Assembly (NCBI RefSeq): GCF_042664795.1
Contig: NZ_JBHTBN010000001.1
Location: forward strand, 682,001-746,000
Source: Jejudonia soesokkakensis
GTDB lineage: Bacteria > Bacteroidota > Bacteroidia > Flavobacteriales > Flavobacteriaceae
Length of the DNA stretch: 64,000 bases
Direction: 5' to 3'
Shown: in pieces, positions 58,017 through 64,000 of the stretch
Layout: every line of letters starts with the position of its first letter
Numbering within the stretch: position 1 is the stretch's first letter
Position numbers and translations under genes: made by a program
The notes under the pieces: model-generated
Database searches by the model: none
Seen by the model: only the letters and a program-made list of their open reading frames with translations
What the model was told of the DNA's origin: nothing

Positions 58017-58240
58017 AACGTCTTCGGTTATGATTTCGGTGGGGATTGACAGCGTTGCGTTGGCGCGTGATTATCTCGCCAAAGGCGAGGGGAAGCGCAG
58101 CCTGTTTTTTGGCTGTGCGTGCGTTTCGGAAGCGCAATGGCGAGCTGTTTGTCGAAGTCCAGTCAGATTAGTTTAATTGTTTAAATATAAGATAAATTAT
58201 CAAGTTATGAATTCAGCCCCGCTGAATTATAACCGTTGTT
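58017..58240 (-). repeat. attC site, long class (224 nt)
   Basis: Loop AAA hairpin; encodes the C-terminal tail of the 58205 gene. Confidence 0.82.
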
Positions 58241-59281
58241 GTGGCTAGTTTTTTTTCTTAATATTTTTACTATTCTATTATACATTATTTCCGACAAACT
58301 CCAATTGTACCCATCAAAATCGACTGTGTTTGTATATTGAACAATTACAGCATCTATGTCTTTGTGATATTTGGCAATTGTTTGATAACCAGGAATTAGA
58401 CCTGTATGTTCATATTTGTAAAGTGAGGTGTAAATTTCTTGCTCTTCTTTATTTTTAAAAACAGAACCATCATTTAGTGCTCGGATAAATTTACCTAAAT
58501 CTTCTGCTGTTGCCAGCATAAGATTATTGTTATCTGTTTTTAAGTCGTTTTCATAGCCAACATAATAACCGCTCATTACATCATCTAAATCAACATCTTT
58601 AATAGAACCAAATGTGTTATTAAGATGCAAAGGGTCTAGAATGTTTGCTTTAATGTATTGAAATTTACTTTCTCCTGTAACCTTTTTAATAAGTTTCGTG
58701 AGTAATAAATAATTTGTGTTACTGTATTCAAATTCTGCATTAGGTTCAAAGTGGGCTGGTAAATCTAGCACCAATTCAAGTCTTTCTTTATCGTTTTGTT
58801 TTGGGTGAGCCCAATAACTATTAATTCTTGTGAAATCTGGAATTCCACTTCGATGCTGAACCATCATTCTTACCGTAATTTTATTGGCATTATCAATGCG
58901 TTCTTCTAATTCTGGGAAGTAATCGGCAAGTGTTTTGTCTAAAGATAAGCGTTTGTCAGTCACCAATTTAGTAATAGCAAGAGCCGTATATAGTTTGCTA
59001 ACACTAGCAATTTTGAACAATGATTTTGGGTCGGCAGGTACTTTATTTTCTCTGTTTTTGTAGCCTGAAGTAAAAAATTCTGATTGATTTCCTGTTTTGT
59101 TTACACAAACAATAATTCCATCAAATCCGTAATCCGCAGCTTTATCAACTTGTTCCTGAACTGAGTTTGGAAGTGGCTTTACCCAAGCGGATACAATAGG
59201 CCACGGAACAAAATACAATGAAATTATTGTTCCCAAGAACAATAAAATTCTAATTATTTGTTTTGATTTTTTTTTAGTCAT
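58205..59281 (-). CDS. Cassette serine hydrolase (beta-lactamase/PBP fold) with attC-encoded tail
   Basis: 358 residues: N-terminal membrane helix (about 10-30) then a class-C beta-lactamase-related domain with SVSK (S93-K96, the SxxK motif), YSN (186-188) and HTGLIPGYQT near the end. Family members are esterases, D-amino peptidases or beta-lactamases; resistance cannot be inferred. The protein ends NNGYNSAGLNS, translated from the attC, after KILRKKTSH. Confidence 0.85.
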   Translation of the reverse strand: MTKKKSKQIIRILLFLGTIISLYFVPWPIVSAWVKPLPNSVQEQVDKAADYGFDGIIVCVNKTGNQSEFFTSGYKNRENKVPADPKSLFKIASVSKLYTALAITKLVTDKRLSLDKTLADYFPELEERIDNANKITVRMMVQHRSGIPDFTRINSYWAHPKQNDKERLELVLDLPAHFEPNAEFEYSNTNYLLLTKLIKKVTGESKFQYIKANILDPLHLNNTFGSIKDVDLDDVMSGYYVGYENDLKTDNNNLMLATAEDLGKFIRALNDGSVFKNKEEQEIYTSLYKYEHTGLIPGYQTIAKYHKDIDAVIVQYTNTVDFDGYNWSLSEIMYNRIVKILRKKTSHNNGYNSAGLNS

Positions 59282-59318
59282 TTTATTTTCTGCACGCTGT
59301 TGTTTTCAAATTAGCCAC

Positions 59319-59505
59319 AACGGTTTTGTATATGGCTCGTAGCGTGTAAATTAGCGATTAATTTTCGGTTGGGCACAAGCCATATTTTTAAATTTTACTA
59401 TTTATTTTTTTACTGAAAATCGTCAAATTTAAAAATTTGGCGACATTCCAAATATGCCTTAACTTCGATTAAGCAACTACCAAGCTATGAGCTATATACG
59501 TTGTT
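59319..59505 (-). repeat. attC site, medium class (187 nt)
   Basis: AACGGTTTTGTATATGGCTCGTAGCG ... AGCTATATACGTTGTT; near copy of the 50272 site. Confidence 0.78.
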
Positions 59506-59517
59506 GCCACACGTTTT

Positions 59518-60600
59518 TTAGTCGGGTGTTACTTCTTGAGCGTGAACTCTAATTCTATCTTGATAACTCAATAAATCCTTCGATTCGTAAAACTCCTTTA
59601 ATTCATCAAATGTAAGCCATCTCGAACCCAACATTTGTTCAACATATAGTTCATCAAAAATTTTATAACTAACGGCTTTACCTTTTACATTTTTTGACGT
59701 TAACGATTTTTCTGTTTCTTTAATCTTTAAAACTTCACATATCGGTACGTGAATTCCTGTACTCACTAATTTACTATCCGCTGAAGCTATATAAGACGTT
59801 GGTCTTAAAAATGCCGAGCAATATGGAAATCGATAACCACCAGTTGTTTTTTTACCTTCGTAATTAGAACAATAACCTGACTTACAAAGATTTTTGTCTA
59901 ATTTTTCAAATTGAGCTCCAATGTTACCGCTTGATAAATTTAGACTTTTAGTATTCCAAGTTTTGTACTGAAGTACTAAAAATCTCGCTTGATTTGTTTT
60001 AAGGTTAAATTGCTCGTAAATTAAATCTGCTCCAATTATATGCTCTGGCTTATCTGGATGAAGTAGCCTTAATCTCAAAACTTTTCCATTCGGAAGTTTG
60101 AAATCTTTAAACTCTTCGTTTTCATATAACGTTTCTGAAATTTTAAATGAAGGTCTTTCCGCTAAATAGAAATCCGCATTTAGAATTTTATGTTCTGAAA
60201 CTTTTCTCGGTTGAAAATATTCGAGTGCATTTTTGTAGTCAAAAATCCGTTTGTTTAAAAATCTTTTTGATTTGTCTTTTTCTACTATTTCCTCTAATTC
60301 TGCAAGTTCTTCCTCAATTAAATCTGTTGGATTGACTTCCTTTTCTTTTGTTGATTTTGCAAGTGCTTTTTCTTTGAAATATTTTACCCAATCACTTTCA
60401 TTTTTTCGTGCGAGAAGCGTTGTAACTTCTTCATAAAGTTCAGGATTTAGGTCATTTATTAAATCCAAAGTTTGTTCGTATGTTATTGGCTGGTGAGTTC
60501 TTTTAGCAAGACTAACAGCCTCTCGAACAGCGTTTACTGCTTGATAGGCATTATTCCGTCGTTCGTCTTCGTTATATTCTTCGTCACTAAAATAACTCAT
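59518..60600 (-). CDS. First cassette protein, nuclease-like, unknown
   Basis: 360 residues. Acidic helical N-terminus with a Glu-rich stretch (LIEEELAELEEIVEKD), then a segment HIIGADLIYEQFN...ARFLVLQYKTW giving a D-(x)n-QxK pattern reminiscent of the PD-(D/E)xK core, and four cysteines (NLCKSGYCSNY, FPYCSAF, PICEV). Family not recognised. It is the cassette nearest the presumed attI end, so the last inserted if the array grew normally. Confidence 0.72.
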   Translation of the reverse strand: MSYFSDEEYNEDERRNNAYQAVNAVREAVSLAKRTHQPITYEQTLDLINDLNPELYEEVTTLLARKNESDWVKYFKEKALAKSTKEKEVNPTDLIEEELAELEEIVEKDKSKRFLNKRIFDYKNALEYFQPRKVSEHKILNADFYLAERPSFKISETLYENEEFKDFKLPNGKVLRLRLLHPDKPEHIIGADLIYEQFNLKTNQARFLVLQYKTWNTKSLNLSSGNIGAQFEKLDKNLCKSGYCSNYEGKKTTGGYRFPYCSAFLRPTSYIASADSKLVSTGIHVPICEVLKIKETEKSLTSKNVKGKAVSYKIFDELYVEQMLGSRWLTFDELKEFYESKDLLSYQDRIRVHAQEVTPD

Positions 60601-60628
60601 AGGCGATGGTTTTTTTTAAATGTGTGGC

Positions 60629-60874
60629 AACTCGTTATATAAGTACTAAAAGTACTGTTAATATATTTTACCTTTCCGTATAAGAGAACTTTTAAGTTCT
60701 GTTTATATTTTTAGAAAAGCAAAGATTATTACCAAACTTACTAAGTTTTTTCTAAATTGCGTTTTTAAATAGTATTAATCTAGTGAACACAAACTGAACA
60801 CGATTTTGAACACTAAGCCAATATAGAGGGTTCATTAGTTCTTAAAAGCCTTATAAATAAAGGAATTTGAAGAA
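60629..60874. other. attI-like junction and island right arm, no gene
   Basis: The first cassette's end GTGTGGC is followed by AACTCGTTATATAAG, which lacks any attC partner, so it may be the attI or a truncated site. AGTACTAAAAGTACT is an inverted repeat at about 60642. The remainder up to the attR is AT-rich with no ORF and no integrase. Confidence 0.5.
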
Positions 60875-60917
60875 CTCATAACCCGAAGGTCACTGGTTCG
60901 AGTCCAGTTCCCGCTAC
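60875..60917 (+). repeat. Right attachment repeat (attR)
   Basis: Exact 43-nt copy of the tRNA-fMet 3' half (29616-29658); no 5' half precedes it. Confidence 0.85.
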
Positions 60918-60922
60918 TAAAT

Positions 60923-60947
60923 AACTCCCCACCTAGGGGAGTTTTTT
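60923..60947 (+). terminator. Terminator fused to GIY-YIG start, copy 1
   Basis: Stem AACTCCCC / GGGGAGTT with a T-run ending at the ATG (60948). Confidence 0.8.
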
Positions 60948-61199
60948 ATGGAAGAATATTTGGTCTACATTTTAGCTTCGGACCGTACAGATAAACTTTA
61001 CAAAGGCTATACTTCCGATCTTATATCTCGATTTGCTTCGCACAATGAAATGGGCATAAAGGGCTGGACAATGAGATACCGTCCTTGGCGAGTGGTTTTT
61101 GTCAGGTTTTTTAGTTCTAAGAGAGCCGCGATAGAATTTGAAAAGTTTTTAAAAACTGGAAAGGGGAGGGAGTGGATAAAGAAGAATAATATTGTTTGA
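60948..61199 (+). CDS. Small GIY-YIG nuclease-domain protein, copy 1
   Basis: 83 residues forming a minimal GIY-YIG domain: YLVYILASDRTDKLYKGYT (motif as VYI...YKG), SRFASHN (Arg), and AAIEFEKFLKTGKG (catalytic Glu). Single-domain proteins of this type are abundant in Bacteroidota, often near tRNA genes. The ATG follows the terminator T-run of a tRNA 3' fragment with no gap. Confidence 0.88.
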   Translation: MEEYLVYILASDRTDKLYKGYTSDLISRFASHNEMGIKGWTMRYRPWRVVFVRFFSSKRAAIEFEKFLKTGKGREWIKKNNIV

Positions 61200-61207
61200 A
61201 AGCAGGG

Positions 61208-61255
61208 GCTCATATCGGCCGCGGCCGACACTGGTTCGAGTCCAGTTCCCGCTAC
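61208..61255 (+). pseudogene. Altered tRNA-fMet 3' half, copy 2
   Basis: GGCTCATA then the palindrome TCGGCCGCGGCCGA replacing ACCCGAAGGT, then CACTGGTTCGAG...CCCGCTAC as in the intact tRNA. Repeated at 61546-61593. Confidence 0.75.
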
Positions 61256-61260
61256 TAAAT

Positions 61261-61285
61261 AACTCCCCACCTAGGGGAGTTTTTT
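61261..61285 (+). terminator. Terminator fused to GIY-YIG start, copy 2
   Basis: Same hairpin as at 60923. Confidence 0.8.
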
Positions 61286-61537
61286 ATGGAAGAATATTTG
61301 GTCTACATTTTAGCTTCGGACCGTACAGATAAACTTTACAAAGGCTATACTTCCGATCTTATATCTCGATTTGCTTCGCACAATGAAATGGGCATAAAGG
61401 GCTGGACAATGAGATACCGTCCTTGGCGAGTGGTTTTTGTCAGGTTTTTTAGTTCTAAGAGAGCCGCGATAGAATTTGAAAAGTTTTTAAAAACTGGAAA
61501 GGGGAGGGAGTGGATAAAGAAGAATAATATTGTTTGA
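61286..61537 (+). CDS. Small GIY-YIG nuclease-domain protein, copy 2
   Basis: Identical 83-residue protein to copy 1, produced by the tandem duplication. The lack of any difference points to a very recent duplication or an assembly artefact. Confidence 0.88.
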   Translation: MEEYLVYILASDRTDKLYKGYTSDLISRFASHNEMGIKGWTMRYRPWRVVFVRFFSSKRAAIEFEKFLKTGKGREWIKKNNIV

Positions 61538-61545
61538 AAGCAGGG

Positions 61546-61593
61546 GCTCATATCGGCCGCGGCCGACACTGGTTCGAGTCCAGTTCCCGCTAC
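61546..61593 (+). pseudogene. Altered tRNA-fMet 3' half, copy 3
   Basis: Same as 61208-61255 with the palindrome; ends the block and is followed by a different terminator. Confidence 0.75.
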
Positions 61594-61598
61594 TAAAA

Positions 61599-61627
61599 AA
61601 ACCAGTTGCTTCGCAGCTGGTTTTTTG
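61599..61627 (+). terminator. Terminator after the tRNA-fragment block
   Basis: Stem AACCAGTTGC / GCAGCTGGTT, loop TTC, then T-run. Probably the original terminator of the tRNA-fMet transcript before insertion. Confidence 0.8.
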
Positions 61628-61892
61628 TTTTTATGATATTTGAGGTTGGTTTAAATAGTCCAGCCTTCCTCTCCCTTTAATCGTGGGAGGCAGGATGGAT
61701 TTTGAAGCAAGCTTCAAATCGCAATTAAAGATTGGCGGTCAGAGAATAGCCTGCCCTAAATCTCGAAGCTAGTCATCGCCTATTCTGATACAAAGGGATG
61801 TGTTACGAGTTGAATTAAAGAATAATGTAAGTATTTTTTAGAAATAGAGAACAAATATAGTTGTCCATTTAGCACATGATTTGCAAAGGTGG

Positions 61893-62369
61893 CTAATGTA
61901 TAATCTTCGCTTTAAAAATTTCTGAGTCTAGAAAATCATTTAATTTCTTTTCTAGGGTTGCTTTTTCCTTTTTGACTTTATTAAATTTGTTTCTCATTTC
62001 ATGAAAATAATCAGTTAGATCACTAGGAAGTTCTTTTTCAATGGCTTTATCGATCATAGCATCTCTTATATCAAGGTACTCTTGATAGGCTTTTTGTCTT
62101 GCATTTTCTCGTTTTGCCTTTGCTTTTGCCATATCTATTGTTTTCTTAGGCTCTTTTTCTTTGGATGCGGCTTTTTCCTCCTTGTTAAAATCATCTTCTA
62201 TTTGCTCAAATATGGCGTTTGTATCCTCCCAAGCTTCCGACAAATTCTTATGAAATTCTGGATGCGAGTCCTCATATTCCATAACTGCCTGATTGTAATC
62301 TGCTTTGGCTTCATTATATTCTTTTTCCCATTTCTGTAGTTTTTTGATGATTTCTTCTATACGATCCAT
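61893..62369 (-). CDS. Coiled-coil protein, unknown
   Basis: 158 residues, almost entirely charged helix (IEEIIKKLQKWEKEYNEAKADY; FHEMRNKFNKVKKEKATLEKKL), no signal peptide. Could be a structural or partner protein; no family. The 61628-61892 region before its stop holds only AT-rich sequence and small inverted repeats. Confidence 0.75.
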   Translation of the reverse strand: MDRIEEIIKKLQKWEKEYNEAKADYNQAVMEYEDSHPEFHKNLSEAWEDTNAIFEQIEDDFNKEEKAASKEKEPKKTIDMAKAKAKRENARQKAYQEYLDIRDAMIDKAIEKELPSDLTDYFHEMRNKFNKVKKEKATLEKKLNDFLDSEIFKAKIIH

Positions 62370-63561
62370 ATTTCTATTTTATTGGTGAGAGAAAAAAATT
62401 AACTAAAGTATTTATAATCAAATATATATAAAATATTTTATGTAGAAAAAAGTATTTAATAGGGTTGTTTGCTTACCACTGAATCCCCAATGCTGCGTTC
62501 TGCTGTAATCATCTAAGCTGGAGCACAACGCTTTTAATTTCACTTTCAGATTAAAAGGGATTCTTTAAATTTTTTTCTAAAATTCACGTCTTACATTTCA
62601 CTTTTCACGAAATCAAAACCATACACTCCCATACACTATCCATGGAGTATCTATGGAGTATCTATGGAGTATCTATGGAGTAGCTATAAGTGAATAAAGT
62701 TACGTTTTAAAAGAACGATGAATTTTTCTATTCTTGTCCTTTATTTTGCTTGTCCAAAATAAACGACGAAACAAAAAGACACCTTTTCAGAGGAATTTTG
62801 CCTTGTGCTGTCGCACATGTCAAACCGAAACCAAAACTCTGCGTCCATCCGTAAACGGCTGAACTGAATCTCAGAGCTTTTGGTTCCATATTCTGATGAA
62901 AAGGGTTGCTTTACATTATGGGTTGAGGAAGTGTTGGTCCTTTTTAGAAAATATTTGCCATTAGACAATAGTAAGCCTCTTACTTTTCACATTTCACGTC
63001 TCACAATCATTACACACCATCAACTATCAACCATCAACTACAAAACCATACACTATCCATGGAGTATCTATGGAGTATCTATGGAGTATCTATGGAGTAT
63101 CTATGGAGTAGCTATAAGTGAAGAAAGTTACGTTTTAAAAGAACGATGAATTTTTCTATTCTTGTCCTTTATTTTGCTTGTCCAAAATAAACGACGAAAC
63201 AAAAAGACACCTTTTCAGAGGAATTTTGCCTTGTGCTGTCGCACATGCCAAACCGAAACCAAAACTCTGCGTCCATCCGTAAACGGCTGAACTGAATCTC
63301 AGAGCTTTTGGTTCCATATTCTGATGAAAAGGGTTGCTTTACATTATGGGTTGAGGAATTGTTGGTCCTTTTTAGAAAATATTTGCCATTAGACAATAGT
63401 AAGCCTCTTACTTTTCACATTTCACGTCTCACAATCATTACACACCATCAACTATCAACCATCAACTACAAAACCATACACTATGCATACACTCCCCATA
63501 CACTATCTATGGAGTATCTATGGACTAGCTTTAAATGAATAAGGAGTATTTTTTAAATTAA
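62370..63561. other. 1.2-kb non-coding region with large repeats
   Basis: No credible gene. Made mostly of a two-fold repeat (below) plus flavobacterial intergenic simple patterns such as CATCAACTATCAACCATCAAC and TTTCACATTTCACGTCTCAC. Confidence 0.6.
62631..63480. repeat. 428-bp tandem duplication with 11-bp minisatellite
   Basis: Copy 1 about 62631-63047 and copy 2 about 63048-63480 are nearly identical (tacgtttt at 62701 and 63129, offset 428). Each begins with TATGGAGTATC 11-mers (one more unit in copy 2), a third short cluster lies at 63507-63530. Confidence 0.85.
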
Positions 63562-64000
63562 TTAAACATCTAAAACTGTAACAAATTCTCCAATAACTTT
63601 TAAACTACTTATTTCATCTTCTGTTAATACTATATTCTTAAAAGTTGGATCAAAAGATAATGGTTTTAAAATTATAGATTGATGATGCCAACTATCTTCT
63701 GATATAATTTTTTCACTATGATATGATTTTACAGTATAGCCAGAGCCAAAGTCTGAGTCTTGAATATTATAATGTTCAACTAGAACAATTTTGCCTTCAC
63801 GAGTACCTCCAGGGTCTTTTTTAAATAGGCACCAAGAACCATTTTGAATTTTTTTATTCATAGATTCACCAATAACTTGACAAACAAAATAATCTTCTCT
63901 AGCTACAATATTAATTGGTAATTCAATCCACTTATAATTTTCATAATCTCTTCGAATCTGTAAGTCACTAAATTTACCTGCTGCTGCATAGATATCTAAG
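63562..64000 (-). CDS. S24/LexA-type peptidase-domain protein, 5' end outside window
   Basis: Open to the window edge; the visible 145 C-terminal residues begin LDIYAAAGKFSDLQIRRDYENY. YFVCQVIGESMNKKIQNGSW is the S24 signature with catalytic Ser in GESM, followed by GGTREGKIVLVEHY. This end is often fused to a DNA helicase or restriction protein in bacteria; the upstream part is not visible, so the whole function is open. Confidence 0.7.
   Translation of the reverse strand, partial: LDIYAAAGKFSDLQIRRDYENYKWIELPINIVAREDYFVCQVIGESMNKKIQNGSWCLFKKDPGGTREGKIVLVEHYNIQDSDFGSGYTVKSYHSEKIISEDSWHHQSIILKPLSFDPTFKNIVLTEDEISSLKVIGEFVTVLDV

Larger units (their letters stand above)
38101..60631 (-). mobile_element. 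Integron-like gene-cassette array without integrase (CALIN type)
   Basis: Some 20 cassettes in one orientation, with 20 attC-like sites and one remnant. Most genes start 9-37 nt from one site and stop 4-19 nt from the next. Every typical site runs AACG...GTT on the plus strand, with an imperfect terminal inverted repeat such as GGTTATGATTTC / GAATTATAACC. Bases at the two ends of each cassette are mutually complementary, as in cassettes that circularise at G^TT. No intI is present; the right end at 60629 is where an attI would be. Confidence 0.85.
60891..61593 (+). repeat. Tandem duplication of a 338-bp tRNA-fragment/GIY-YIG unit
   Basis: Units 60891-61228 and 61229-61566 appear identical; a third 27-nt tRNA 3' fragment closes the block (61567-61593). 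Each unit: tRNA 3' end, terminator, GIY-YIG gene, then GGCTCATA and the 14-nt palindrome TCGGCCGCGGCCGA. Confidence 0.9.

Noticed and set aside
58205..59281. Beta-lactam resistance cassette
   Set aside because: Only the SxxK and YxN motifs of a broad serine-hydrolase superfamily are seen; nothing shows that it is a beta-lactamase.
38101..60631. CRISPR array interpretation of the regular repeats
   Set aside because: Repeats are 120-225 nt, the intervals are whole genes of 0.2-2.3 kb, and no cas genes are present.
38101..60631. MITE or IS-end interpretation of the 220-nt repeats
   Set aside because: The flanking bases are not target-site duplications of each element; instead they pair with the far end of the same cassette, which fits attC recombination.
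62741..63396. Two 75-codon minus-strand ORFs (62741-62968, 63169-63396)
   Set aside because: They are the same stretch of the 428-bp duplication, with no domain or start signal; differences between copies do not favour silent changes.

Overview
The window is AT-rich bacterial chromosome from a member of the Bacteroidota, almost certainly a flavobacterium. The evidence is the complete gliding-motility/type IX secretion block gldK-gldL-gldM-gldN, Bacteroidota-type promoter motifs (TAnnTTTG), many short lipoproteins, and DUF6090 and DUF983 proteins of flavobacterial type. No species can be named from the sequence alone.

Positions 1-29300 are an ordinary core region. In order they hold groL/groES, secG with a TPR-like gene and lptE, a sigma-54 activator, a lipoprotein and miaB; then a membrane protein, a lipoprotein pyrophosphatase, topA, an arginase-fold protein and gldKLMN; then a FAD oxidoreductase, a DUF983 protein, an ABC-F ATPase, a three-gene RND efflux operon, two small genes and an AsmA-like protein.

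Positions 29585-60917 are a genomic island integrated in an initiator tRNA-Met gene. The last 43 nt of the tRNA (29616-29658) recur exactly at 60875-60917. The left end carries a tyrosine recombinase and a partner gene, a mutagenesis/repair module (DnaE2-like polymerase, Y-family polymerase, SRAP protein) and an IS110-family transposase.

The rest of the island (about 38100-60631) is the main discovery: a compact integron-like gene-cassette array. About 20 cassettes, all read on the minus strand, are separated by 20 attC-like sites plus one remnant. Each site starts AACG and ends GTT on the plus strand and can fold back on itself. The few bases just inside the two ends of each cassette are complementary to each other, as expected if cassettes were circles closed at G^TT. 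Eleven sites belong to a homogeneous class of about 220 nt with conserved internal hairpins, longer than usual attC sites. No integron integrase is present, so this is a CALIN-type array (attC cluster lacking intI) carried on a tRNA island. Cargo includes a Shedu (DUF4263) defence nuclease, an FRG-domain protein, HEPN-like proteins, a three-gene cassette with a PD-(D/E)xK-like protein, a serine hydrolase, a cytochrome c, an EF-Tu-domain-3-like protein and many lipoproteins or membrane proteins of unknown role. Three proteins read through into the attC and take their C-termini from it.

To the right of the island (60891-61593) is a perfect tandem duplication of a 338-bp unit. It encodes a small GIY-YIG protein and is bracketed by tRNA-Met 3' fragments. 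After this come a coiled-coil gene, a 428-bp non-coding duplication with 11-bp tandem repeats, and the 3' end of an S24-peptidase-domain gene cut by the window edge.
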